Shown here: piece after piece, positions 16,910 to 24,245 of the stretch
Layout of the letters: each line of letters starts with the position of its first letter
Position numbering within the stretch: position 1 is the first letter of the stretch
NCBI RefSeq assembly: GCF_019504385.1
Contig: NZ_CP080590.1
Location: forward strand, 3,266,001-3,330,000
DNA length: 64,000 bases
Direction: 5' to 3'
From: Devosia salina
Lineage (GTDB): Bacteria; Pseudomonadota; Alphaproteobacteria; Rhizobiales; Devosiaceae
The notes under the pieces: model-generated
Told to the model about the DNA's origin: nothing
Databases searched by the model: none
The model's input: only the letters and a program-made list of their open reading frames with translations
Made by a program: the position numbers and the translations under genes

Positions 16910-17066
16910 GGCCCCATTTCCCTCATGCGTGGACGATTGATCGGCACTTGCTACCGCGTCCGGGGCCAATAATTCTCCAGCCTGTCCGTTCTTCTGCGCC
17001 CCAGGCGCAACAGGCCGATCCGACCTCATATTGCCGGCAACGGCAAGGGGGAAATCTGCCTGTGCC

Positions 17067-17891
17067 TCAGCGCTCGGCGAAGTCTGGCAGCACCTGTGAA
17101 AGCACCCCGCCCACCCGTAGCGGGCAGATGTGGCGCGCCAGCCCGGTGGCGGGGTCCGTCTCGATGGCTACCCCGCACAGGGTCGCCTCGCCCTCGGCCG
17201 GCGTGAACCGGCCATTGGGAATGCCGGTCAGGAAGCGGTTGAGCGGCTCGTCGGTATCGGTGCCGATGATGGAGTCGAAATCCCCGCACATGCCGGCATC
17301 GGCCATGAAACCCGTCCCGCCCTTGAGCACGCGATGGTCCGAGGTTGGTATATGAGTGTGAGTACCCACTACCAGGCTCACCCTGCCGTCGAGGAAATGC
17401 CCCATGGCCTGGATTTCCGAGGTCGCTTCGGTATGGAAATCCACGATCACCGCATCGGCCACCTCGCCCAGCGGCGCATCGGCGATGGCGGCCTCCACCG
17501 CGCGGAACGGATCGTCTATGGGCGGCATGAACACCCGCCCCAGCGCATTGACCACCAGTACCCGGTGGCCATTGCGCCCCTCGACCATCATGGCGCCGCG
17601 CCCCGGCGTACCGGGAGCATAGTTGACGGGTCGGATCAGCGTCGGTTCGCGCTCGATATAGCTCAGCGCCTCGCGCTGGTCGAAGGCATGGTCGCCCAGG
17701 GTGACGATATCGGCTCCCGCATCGCGCAGGCCCTGGAAATGGGTTTCGATCAGGCCCTTGCCATGGCTGGCGTTCTCGCCATTGACCACCACGAAGTCGA
17801 ACCCGTAGCGCGCGATCAGCCCCGGCAGGCGTTCAGCCACGGCGTCCCGGCCGGAACGGCCAACGACGTCACCCAGGAACAACAGCCTCAT
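17067..17891 (-). CDS. ymdB: YmdB-like metallophosphoesterase (TIGR00282 family)
   Basis: A 274-residue calcineurin-like phosphoesterase. In Bacillus the family hydrolyses 2',3'-cyclic nucleotides and affects RNA turnover and biofilms. The metal ligands are recognisable: FLGDVVGRSGRDA (Asp), VVNGENASHGKG (Glu-Asn), VDFHTEATSE (His) and VVGTHTHIPT (His-x-His). The motif usually written G-N-H reads TLGDHAFDQ here, with Asp in place of the metal-binding Asn. The start overlaps the end of the folate cyclo-ligase gene by 4 bases, so the two are coupled. Confidence 0.92.
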   Translation of the reverse strand: MRLLFLGDVVGRSGRDAVAERLPGLIARYGFDFVVVNGENASHGKGLIETHFQGLRDAGADIVTLGDHAFDQREALSYIEREPTLIRPVNYAPGTPGRGAMMVEGRNGHRVLVVNALGRVFMPPIDDPFRAVEAAIADAPLGEVADAVIVDFHTEATSEIQAMGHFLDGRVSLVVGTHTHIPTSDHRVLKGGTGFMADAGMCGDFDSIIGTDTDEPLNRFLTGIPNGRFTPAEGEATLCGVAIETDPATGLARHICPLRVGGVLSQVLPDFAER

Positions 17892-18475
17892 GCGTTCGAT
17901 CCGAAGAAGCGCACACCATTCTCGGTCACGACGGCGTCGAGCGGCACGTCGTGGTCTTCGCGTGGCACAAAGCTCAACTCCTGCGCCGCGAAGGCCAGTC
18001 CGATCAGCATGGGCTTCTTGGGCAGCACCGCCAGCGTCCTGTCATAATAGCCACCGCCATAGCCCAGGCGCGTTCCCTGGCTGTCAAAGCCCAGCAGCGG
18101 CATCAACACCACGTCGGGTGCCGCCCGGGGCGCCAGGTCGGAAGGGGCCAGCGTGCCGAAGCCGGCTTCATACAAGGGTGCGTCCGCCTCCCAGACCCGC
18201 AGGTCCAGCGGCTGCTCGTCGCCCTGCACCACCGGAAGCAGCACCTTCTGGCCACTGTCCATCAATCGGATCAGGATCGGCTGGCAATCCAGCTCGTCAC
18301 GGATGCGCCAATAGCCGGCAATCACATCCTCGGGTGCATAGGCGATGCTTTCGAAGAAATGCTGCGCCACCGCCTTGGCGGCGTCGGCCCGGTCCTCGTC
18401 GGAGAGGCCGGCCCGGATGGCGTGAGCCTCCCGGCGCAGCGCCGCCTTTGCCTCTTCGAATGCCTCGTCCGCCAT
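17888..18475 (-). CDS. 5-formyltetrahydrofolate cyclo-ligase
   Basis: This enzyme converts 5-formyl-THF to 5,10-methenyl-THF with ATP, recycling a stable folate. The 195-residue protein has the N-terminal LRREAHAIRAGLSDEDRA region that binds ATP and the C-terminal signature LGYGGGYYDRTLA, with VPREDHDVPLDAVVTENG near the end. Its placement directly after the 6S RNA gene is the conserved ssrS-ygfA (fau) arrangement; in gammaproteobacteria the mRNA is co-transcribed with 6S RNA. It is coupled to ymdB by a 4-base overlap. Confidence 0.95.
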   Translation of the reverse strand: MADEAFEEAKAALRREAHAIRAGLSDEDRADAAKAVAQHFFESIAYAPEDVIAGYWRIRDELDCQPILIRLMDSGQKVLLPVVQGDEQPLDLRVWEADAPLYEAGFGTLAPSDLAPRAAPDVVLMPLLGFDSQGTRLGYGGGYYDRTLAVLPKKPMLIGLAFAAQELSFVPREDHDVPLDAVVTENGVRFFGSNA

Positions 18476-18494
18476 GCGCCCTCGTCAAATTCAA

Positions 18495-18648
18495 TACGGT
18501 GCCGCCCTGGCCGTGGGACTTGCGATCCCGGGAACCTACATACGTAGGTGGGCGCCGTATGTCCGAGCCCACGGGCCCGGTCAGGGACAGCTCCCTTAGG
18601 ATCGATTAAGGCCCCGGGGATATGTGTGTCCTCACGCACCGGGCAGCC
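18495..18648 (-). ncRNA. ssrS: 6S RNA (SsrS)
   Basis: A roughly 154-base RNA that should bind the housekeeping RNA polymerase holoenzyme. Folding by eye gives the 6S shape: a closing stem CGGUGC/GCACCG (DNA arms 18636-18641 and 18497-18502), then GUGAGGAC against GUCCCAC with one bulge, an internal loop, AUCCCCGGG against CCCGGGAU, and a large central bubble. Inside the bubble a small hairpin CCUAC-GUAU-GUAGG is visible, of the type seen in alphaproteobacterial 6S RNAs. The gene lies immediately upstream of the 5-FCL gene and downstream of zapA, the classic locus. A good sigma-70 promoter precedes it. Ends are approximate. Confidence 0.85.
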
Positions 18649-18653
18649 CACAA

Positions 18654-18682
18654 GATATAGGCGCTTGTGCAGCCGGCTGCAA
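18654..18682 (-). promoter_or_regulatory. Sigma-70-like promoter of 6S RNA
   Basis: On the minus strand TTGCAG (18677-18682) is separated by exactly 17 bases from TATATC (18654-18659). This places the start site near 18647, where the RNA fold begins. Confidence 0.65.
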
Positions 18683-18720
18683 ACGGCCAGAGCAAGGTTT
18701 CACCCGCATTTGCGATATGG

Positions 18721-19005
18721 CTAGAGCAGATCGAACCAGTCTTGCAGATGGTGGATGACTCGCAAGATAATGATGTTGCCATCCTCGATGACATAGAGAA
18801 TGTGATGCGCTTCGCAGGGCATCAGCCGAACGAGACGCCTGGCCCCACGCCGTTCTGGCGCCATTTCGGGATTTTCGGCCAGATGATCGAACATGTTGAC
18901 CAATACTTGGTCGTACTTTTCGGCCTGACGCAGCCCGAACTTGGTAAGACTCCACAGCGAGATGCGGTCAAGGTCATCGCTTGCCGCCGCCGTAAGCTTC
19001 CACAT
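18721..19005 (-). CDS. parE: ParE/RelE-superfamily toxin
   Basis: A 94-residue toxin of the ParE/RelE fold. Features are the N-terminal AASDDLDRISLWSLTKFG helix, the central ARRLVRLMPCEAHHILYVIEDGNI strand region and the C-terminal RVIHHLQDWFDLL. Chromosomal ParE proteins poison DNA gyrase; without the catalytic set of RelE, ParE is the better label. The start lies 2 bases after the antitoxin stop at 19007, so the pair is one operon with the antitoxin first. The pair sits between zapA and the 6S RNA promoter, a place normally free of genes, which suggests insertion. Confidence 0.88.
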   Translation of the reverse strand: MWKLTAAASDDLDRISLWSLTKFGLRQAEKYDQVLVNMFDHLAENPEMAPERRGARRLVRLMPCEAHHILYVIEDGNIIILRVIHHLQDWFDLL

Positions 19006-19006
19006 G

Positions 19007-19270
19007 TCATGCAGACTTTTGCTGAGCTATGACGTCCAGCCGCTTCGCCTTCATACGTGCCAGGAGATCCTCTCGACTTATCTCCACGATACCGCTGGCC
19101 AAGGCCTGCTCTACCATTTGGTCGAGCTTTTCACGGGCGTCCGCCCGCGCCTGCTCCTTGCGCACGAGGTCGCGGATCACATCGCTGCTATTGGCGTATC
19201 GGCCGGTCTCGACCTGTTCCTCCACCCATTGCTTCATCGCATCGGGAAGCGACACATTCATTGTGGCCAT
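19007..19270 (-). CDS. parD: ParD-like antitoxin (ribbon-helix-helix)
   Basis: An 87-residue antitoxin. The N-terminus MATMNVSLPDAMKQWVEEQV is a ribbon-helix-helix DNA-binding domain typical of ParD (CopG-like), followed by YANSSDVIRDLVRKEQAR. The C-terminal half is charged and should wrap the toxin. ParD dimers usually repress their own promoter, which would lie in the 48 bases towards zapA. I chose ATG 19270; a second ATG three codons on (19261) is equally possible. The longer frame to 19315 runs back into the zapA end and is unlikely. Confidence 0.88.
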   Translation of the reverse strand: MATMNVSLPDAMKQWVEEQVETGRYANSSDVIRDLVRKEQARADAREKLDQMVEQALASGIVEISREDLLARMKAKRLDVIAQQKSA

Positions 19271-19318
19271 GGTGCAAGCTCCAGCAAAGTGGCAAGGATT
19301 GCCAATCTTTGCCAAAGA

Positions 19319-19690
19319 TTACGGCAGCGATGCGGCTTGGTCCAGTGTATCGGCCACGTCCTCAAGCGCCTTTGCCGCATCCTCGAGCCTTTGGGCGAAC
19401 GCGGCCTCGGTGTTCTCGAGTTCGCTCGCGATATCCTGGCCCGCCTGCGTGAGTTCGGCCACCTGCGCTTCCAGCGCCTTGATCCGCCGTTCGGCCTCGG
19501 ACAATTCGTCCAGCACGGCAATGCCGGCCATCACCGTGAGCCGATTGTCGCCGATCTCACCCACGGCACCCTTGAGGCCTTCCACTTGGGTATTGAACCG
19601 CTCGGCCAGCCCGATCAGATGGCCCTGCTGGCCCTCCTCGCAGGCCATGCGGTATTTGCGGCCATTGATTTCGACATTGACCTCGGGCAC
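19319..19690 (-). CDS. zapA: Cell division protein ZapA
   Basis: ZapA binds FtsZ and bundles protofilaments in the division ring. The 123-residue product begins VPEVNVEINGRKYRMACEE, the characteristic beta-hairpin, followed by LIGLAERFNTQVEGLK and the long coiled coil used for tetramerisation (DELSEAERRIKALEAQVAEL). Length is normal for alphaproteobacteria. The start is a GTG at 19690, supported by GGAG 8 bases upstream and by its position just after the stop of the DUF4164 gene at 19695. The zapA-ssrS-fau order is conserved, here with a toxin-antitoxin pair inserted. Confidence 0.9.
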   Translation of the reverse strand: MPEVNVEINGRKYRMACEEGQQGHLIGLAERFNTQVEGLKGAVGEIGDNRLTVMAGIAVLDELSEAERRIKALEAQVAELTQAGQDIASELENTEAAFAQRLEDAAKALEDVADTLDQAASLP

Positions 19691-19694
19691 CTGG

Positions 19695-19982
19695 CTACTC
19701 CGCCTTTTCCAGCACGGCGCGCACGGTTTCCATGGCCACGACCAGCCGGCGCGACACCTCGTGGGCGCTGTCGTCGAGCCGCTTGGCGCGCGCCGCGGTC
19801 TTGTCGAGTTCGGTCGCCAGCCGCGCCCGCTCATGCACCAGGCGCTGCGTGTCCACTTCCATGCGCTGGTGGCGCTGCAGTCGCGTGTTGAGGTCGCGTA
19901 CGCTCGTGGCCAGCCGCGCCAATGCCCGGTCGAACCGGTCGGCGGCCGTGGCCAGGCCCTCTTCAAGTTTCGTCTCACTCAT
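19695..19982 (-). CDS. DUF4164-like coiled-coil protein next to zapA
   Basis: A 95-residue, almost entirely alpha-helical protein with heptad character throughout (ARLATSVRDLNTRLQRH, VHERARLATELDKTAARAK). Proteins of this size directly upstream of zapA in Hyphomicrobiales belong to DUF4164; function is unknown, with a role in division or as a ZapA partner being a reasonable guess from position. It ends four bases before the zapA start, so the two are probably co-translated. The start used is ATG 19982. Confidence 0.75.
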   Translation of the reverse strand: MSETKLEEGLATAADRFDRALARLATSVRDLNTRLQRHQRMEVDTQRLVHERARLATELDKTAARAKRLDDSAHEVSRRLVVAMETVRAVLEKAE

Positions 19983-20118
19983 GGCCGCTACTGCCCTCAA
20001 GACGCGACGATTCCAACCGGTTCAGCCTGCCCCACCGATTATGGCAATGCAACTGGCTTGACGGGCTAACCCCCCGGAAATCCGGCCCGTAACCGAACGG
20101 CATTGGCCCTTGGTGACA

Positions 20119-20147
20119 TTGACAGGCAGGCCGAACCTGTTATGCCT
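20119..20147 (+). promoter_or_regulatory. Possible promoter of tkt
   Basis: A perfect TTGACA (20119-20124) lies about 100 bases before the transketolase start, with TTATGC/TATGCC at 15-16 bases spacing. The -35 is excellent and the -10 is poor. It is the only sigma-70-like candidate I see in the 223-base gap. Confidence 0.4.
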
Positions 20148-20223
20148 CAACCCCGCCTTTGGGAGGAGGCTGGCCTCGCCGCCGCTCCCGACAAATCCTG
20201 GATTTTTTAGCGAGCGGTCTCTC

Positions 20224-22200
20224 ATGACGAATACAGCCCAGCAGAACGACTTGGCCAATGCGATCCGGTCCCTCTCCATGGACGCGGTCGAAAAAGCCAA
20301 TTCCGGCCACCCTGGCCTGCCCATGGGCTGCGCCGACATCGCAACCGTGCTCTTTACCAAGGTGATGAAGTTCGACCCCGCCGATCCCCATTGGGCCGAT
20401 CGCGATCGCTTCATCCTCTCGGCCGGCCACGGCTCGATGCTGCTCTATTCCTCGCTCTACCTGCTCGGCTATGCCGACATGACCATCGACCAGGTCAAGA
20501 ATTTCCGCCAGCTCGGCTCCAGGACCGCCGGCCACCCCGAATTCGGCCACGCCACCGGCATCGAAACCACCACTGGCCCGCTCGGCCAGGGCCTTGCCAA
20601 TTCGGTCGGTTTTGCCGTTGCCGAAGCCAAGCTCGCCGCCGAATTCGGATCTGACCTCGTCGATCACCACACCTTCGTCCTCGCCGGTGACGGCTGCCTC
20701 ATGGAAGGCATTTCCCAGGAAGCCATTTCGCTTGCTGGCCACCTCAAGCTCAACAAGCTCATCGTCATCTGGGACAACAACAACATCACCATCGACGGCA
20801 AGGTCTCCAACGCCGACTCGACCGACCAGATCGCGCGCTTCAAGGCAGTGGGCTGGAACACCATCGAGATCGACGGCCACGACCAGGCCGCCATTGAAAA
20901 GGCCCTTCTCGACGCCAAGGCCTCGACCGACAAGCCGACCCTGATCGCCGCCAAGACCACCATCGGTTTCGGCGCGCCCAAGAAGGCCGGTACCGAAAAG
21001 GTCCATGGCGCCCCGCTCGGCGCCGAGGAACTGGCCGGCGCCAAGGCCGCGCTCGGCATCGACTACCCGGCCTTTGAAATCCCCGCCGCCATTCTCGAAA
21101 GCTGGCGTGCCGCTGGCAAGCGCAGCCAGAACCTGCGCGGCGAGTGGGAAGCGCGCCTCAATGCCTCGGACAAGAAGGCCGAATTCGCCCGCCGCATGAT
21201 GGGCAAGCTGCCGGCCGATTTCGGCTCGGCCATGGCCGCCTACAAGAAGAAGCTCGCCGAGGACAAGCCCAAGGTCGCCAGCCGCAAGGCTTCGCAGATG
21301 GCGCTCGAAATCATCAACAAGACCGTGCCTGAGACCCTGGCCGGCTCGGCCGACCTGACCCATTCCAATCTCACCAACACGCCCGAGACCCTGCCCTTCC
21401 AGGCCGACAACCGCCTGGGTCGCTACATGATGTATGGCATTCGCGAGCATGAAATGGGCGCGGCCATGAATGGCGTGGCGCTGCATGGCGGCCTCATCCC
21501 CTATGGCGGCACTTTCATGGTCTTTACCGACTATGCCCGCCCCGCCATCCGCCTCTCGGCGCTTATGGAACAGCGCGTCATCTATGTCATGACCCACGAT
21601 TCCATCGGCCTGGGCGAAGACGGCCCGACCCACCAGCCGGTCGAACACCTGTCTGCGCTCCGCGCCATTCCCAATCTGCTGGTCTTCCGCCCGGCCGACG
21701 CCATGGAAACGGCCGAATGCTGGGAACTGGCCATGGAGACCAGGAAGCACCCCTCGATCCTCGCCCTCTCCCGCCAGAACCTGCCGGCGGTCCGCACCGA
21801 ATATTCGGCCGAGAACAAGTCGGCCAAGGGTGCCTACACGCTGGTCGGCCCGGCCGATGCCGACGCTGTCATCTTTGCCACCGGTTCCGAAGTGGCCATC
21901 GCCGTCGAAGCCCAGAAGGAACTGACCGAGAAGGGCATTTCCGCCCGCGTCGTCTCGGTGCCCTCCATGGAGCTCTTCGCCCAGCAGTCCGACGTCTACA
22001 AGGCCGAGATTCTCGGCACCGCCAAGGCGCGCGTCGCCGTGGAAGCCGGTATCGAGATGAGCTGGAACAAGCTCCTGGGCGACAAGGGCCGCTTTGTGGG
22101 CATGCATTCTTTCGGCGCATCCGGCCCGATCGACGCGCTCTATGCCCACTTTGGCATTACGTCCAAGGCCGTTGTTGAAGCCGTCACCGCACAGTTGTAA
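20224..22200 (+). CDS. tkt: Transketolase
   Basis: Transketolase moves two-carbon ketol units in the pentose phosphate (or Calvin) pathway using thiamine diphosphate. The 658-residue product has the TPP-binding motif GDGCLMEGISQEAISLAGH with IVIWDNNNITIDG near residue 155-190, the N-terminal SGHPGLPMG, and the C-terminal half with THDSIGLGEDGPTHQPVEHL including the catalytic His/Glu region. Length is standard. I start at ATG 20224; the open frame extends upstream to 20110 without support. It begins a run of central-carbon genes: tkt, gap, pgk, fba. Confidence 0.97.
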   Translation: MTNTAQQNDLANAIRSLSMDAVEKANSGHPGLPMGCADIATVLFTKVMKFDPADPHWADRDRFILSAGHGSMLLYSSLYLLGYADMTIDQVKNFRQLGSRTAGHPEFGHATGIETTTGPLGQGLANSVGFAVAEAKLAAEFGSDLVDHHTFVLAGDGCLMEGISQEAISLAGHLKLNKLIVIWDNNNITIDGKVSNADSTDQIARFKAVGWNTIEIDGHDQAAIEKALLDAKASTDKPTLIAAKTTIGFGAPKKAGTEKVHGAPLGAEELAGAKAALGIDYPAFEIPAAILESWRAAGKRSQNLRGEWEARLNASDKKAEFARRMMGKLPADFGSAMAAYKKKLAEDKPKVASRKASQMALEIINKTVPETLAGSADLTHSNLTNTPETLPFQADNRLGRYMMYGIREHEMGAAMNGVALHGGLIPYGGTFMVFTDYARPAIRLSALMEQRVIYVMTHDSIGLGEDGPTHQPVEHLSALRAIPNLLVFRPADAMETAECWELAMETRKHPSILALSRQNLPAVRTEYSAENKSAKGAYTLVGPADADAVIFATGSEVAIAVEAQKELTEKGISARVVSVPSMELFAQQSDVYKAEILGTAKARVAVEAGIEMSWNKLLGDKGRFVGMHSFGASGPIDALYAHFGITSKAVVEAVTAQL

Positions 22201-22249
22201 GAGAGCCCCGCCTCCCTTTCTCCTCCCCTCCCGCTAGGAGCGTAAAAAC

Positions 22250-23257
22250 ATGGCAGTTCGCGTCGCCATCAATGGATTTGGCCGTATCGGCCGCAATGTC
22301 CTCCGGGCCATCATCGAGTCGGGTCGCACCGACATCGAAGTGGTGGCCATCAACGATCTCGGCCCGGTGGAAACCAATGCCCACCTCTTGCGCTTCGACA
22401 GCGTGCACGGTCGCTTCCCGCACACCGTCAAGGTCGATGGCGACACCATTGACGTCGGTCGCGGCCCCATCAAGGTGACCGCCGTCCGCAATCCCGAAGA
22501 ACTGCCGCACGCCGCCATGGGCGTGGATATCGCTCTGGAATGCACCGGCATCTTCACCAGCAAGGAAAAGGCATCGGCGCATCTCAAGGCCGGCGCCAAG
22601 AAGGTGATCATCTCGGCCCCCGGCGACGGCGCTGACAAGACCATCGTTTTCGGCATCAACCATGCGTCCCTCACCAAGGACGACGTGGTGATCTCGAACG
22701 CCTCCTGCACCACCAATTGCCTGGCCCCGCTGGCCTATGTGCTGCACAAGGAATTCGGCATCGAAAAGGGAATGATGACCACCATCCATTCCTATACCGG
22801 TGACCAGCCGACCCTCGACACCATGCACAAGGATCTCTATCGCGGCCGTGCGGCTGCGCTTTCGCAGATCCCGACCTCGACCGGCGCCGCCAAGGCGATT
22901 GGCCTCGTGCTCCCTGAATTGAAGGGCAAGCTCGACGGCGTCTCGATCCGCGTGCCGACCCCCAACGTCTCCTGCGTCGATTTCAAGTTCATCGCCAAGC
23001 GCGATGTGACTGCCGAAGAGATCAATGCCGCGGTCAAGAAGTACGCCGATGGTGAACTCAAGGGCGTGCTCGGCTACACCGAGTTCCCCAATGTCTCGAT
23101 CGACTTCAACCACGACAGCCACTCCTCCACCATGGCTCTGGATCAGACCAAGGTGATGGACGGCAATTTCGTCTCGGTCCTCTCCTGGTACGACAATGAA
23201 TGGGGCTTCTCCAACCGCATGGCCGACACGGCCGTGGCGCTGGGCAAGACGCTTTAA
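22250..23257 (+). CDS. gap: Glyceraldehyde-3-phosphate dehydrogenase
   Basis: GAPDH oxidises glyceraldehyde-3-phosphate to 1,3-bisphosphoglycerate. The 335-residue product has the Rossmann start INGFGRIGRNVLRA, the catalytic cysteine in SNASCTTNCLAPLA near residue 153, the phosphate-binding SYTGDQPTLD and the C-terminal SWYDNEWGFSNRMADT. The spacing after NAD-binding beta-2 (VVAINDLG) retains an Asp, consistent with NAD rather than NADP use. A clear AGGAG precedes the start by 8 bases. It follows tkt by 49 bases and probably shares its transcript. Confidence 0.98.
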   Translation: MAVRVAINGFGRIGRNVLRAIIESGRTDIEVVAINDLGPVETNAHLLRFDSVHGRFPHTVKVDGDTIDVGRGPIKVTAVRNPEELPHAAMGVDIALECTGIFTSKEKASAHLKAGAKKVIISAPGDGADKTIVFGINHASLTKDDVVISNASCTTNCLAPLAYVLHKEFGIEKGMMTTIHSYTGDQPTLDTMHKDLYRGRAAALSQIPTSTGAAKAIGLVLPELKGKLDGVSIRVPTPNVSCVDFKFIAKRDVTAEEINAAVKKYADGELKGVLGYTEFPNVSIDFNHDSHSSTMALDQTKVMDGNFVSVLSWYDNEWGFSNRMADTAVALGKTL

Positions 23258-23403
23258 TGTCACCCCTCTTACAGACCCTCTTCGGTTTTGCCGGACTGGG
23301 CCTGCTAATTGGGCTCTTTTTCTTCATGGGTCGAAAGGCGCCACGCGATCCGCATGCGCGTCATGAGGTCGACCCAAGGAAGCACCACATAGGTCCATTC
23401 TGA
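23257..23403 (+). CDS. Predicted 48-residue single-span membrane microprotein
   Basis: A short frame starts at an ATG that overlaps the gap stop codon by one base (TAATG), a typical re-initiation arrangement. The product has one hydrophobic helix (FGFAGLGLLIGLFFFMG) followed by a basic, His-rich tail (RKAPRDPHARHEVDPRKHH), so positive-inside topology puts the tail in the cytoplasm. It ends three bases before a strong terminator, so it closes the tkt-gap transcript. I do not recognise the family. Evidence is architecture, coupling and position only. Confidence 0.5.
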   Translation: MSPLLQTLFGFAGLGLLIGLFFFMGRKAPRDPHARHEVDPRKHHIGPF

Positions 23404-23405
23404 TT

Positions 23406-23435
23406 AGGGCGTCCTCCGGGGCGCCCTTCTTTTTT
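23406..23435 (+). terminator. Terminator after gap and the microprotein gene
   Basis: A GGGCGTCC/GGGCGCCC stem with a short loop, followed by TTCTTTTTT. It lies directly after the microprotein stop. Confidence 0.9.
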
Positions 23436-23456
23436 GATCCGCCCATCTTCAACCTC

Positions 23457-23563
23457 GATGTCACCCCGGCGAAAGCCGGGGCCCATCCTGAGATCTCAAG
23501 TTGGATCCCGGCTCAAGAGCCTGCCCTCGGGCGCGACGCGACCCGGGGGCCGGGATGACAGCC
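23457..23563. repeat. Palindromic intergenic repeat (REP-like)
   Basis: Inverted-repeat DNA with CACCCCGGCGAAAGCCGGGG near the left end and ACCCGGGGGCCGGGATGACA at the right end. TGTCA-type termini (GATGTCA and TGACAGC) face each other, and the middle carries CCTGAGATCTCAAG and GGATCCCGG. This looks like the CCCGGGATGACA/CACCCCGGC dispersed repeat common between genes in Hyphomicrobiales. No coding capacity. Confidence 0.7.
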
Positions 23564-23614
23564 GCTAGGTGCTGATGCAATGTGCCTGGAGAACGGATCA
23601 CCCTCTGGTGCCAA

Positions 23615-24142
23615 ATGATTCTCAATCGATCCATCCGCTGGCGCGGTCTCCACCTCGACACCCTCGAACACTGCCACGTCATCGCCAATGGCCGCGACAC
23701 CCGCATTCGCGGCGCCATTATCGGTCCCGATTTCGGCCTCTTCTATCGTCTCAAGCTCGATGAAAACGGCCATACCCGCACGGTGAAGATCGAACGCACC
23801 GACGGCAAGACGCTCGAACTCTTCGCTGATGGCGCCGGCGGCTGGTCCGATGACCGCGCCGAGCCGATCACCGCGCTCAATGGCTGCATTGACGTCGATA
23901 TCTGGCCCACGCCCCTGACCAATGCCCTGCCCGTCTGGCGCCAGGACTGGACCGATCAGCCCATCCGCTTCGCCATGGCCTGGATCGACGCCACCGATCT
24001 CAGCTTCAAGCGCTCCGAACAGGTCTATACCCGCCTCGATCCCACCCACTTCCGCTACCAGTCCGCCAGTTTCGAGGCCGTGCTCGAAATCGACGCCGAC
24101 GGTATCGTCACCGACTACCCCGGACTGTTCTCCCGCATTTGA
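23615..24142 (+). CDS. Putative glycolipid-binding domain protein
   Basis: A 175-residue cytoplasmic-looking protein without signal peptide. The pattern RSIRWRGLHLDTLEHCHV at the start, then GPDFGLFYRLKLDENGHTRTV and PITALNGCIDVDIWPTPLTNALPV, followed by RFAMAWIDATDLSFKRSEQVYTRL, matches the family annotated as putative glycolipid-binding (PF06475). Biological function is unknown. The start is taken at ATG 23615; no strong ribosome-binding site is visible and a GTG at 23582 is in frame. It sits alone between the gap terminator and pgk on the same strand. Confidence 0.7.
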   Translation: MILNRSIRWRGLHLDTLEHCHVIANGRDTRIRGAIIGPDFGLFYRLKLDENGHTRTVKIERTDGKTLELFADGAGGWSDDRAEPITALNGCIDVDIWPTPLTNALPVWRQDWTDQPIRFAMAWIDATDLSFKRSEQVYTRLDPTHFRYQSASFEAVLEIDADGIVTDYPGLFSRI

Positions 24143-24245
24143 CGGGTCCCCCAGTCTGGCCGACAGAAATTTTCTGTCACCGCTTCCGCCAATCGTGCCA
24201 CTCTGCTACCCACGGCCCGACAAGACCTGACCCGGAGGCGGCACG

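Noticed and set aside
20140..22149. 670-codon open frame on the minus strand across tkt
   Set aside because: A shadow of transketolase caused by high GC content; the plus-strand product has all catalytic motifs.
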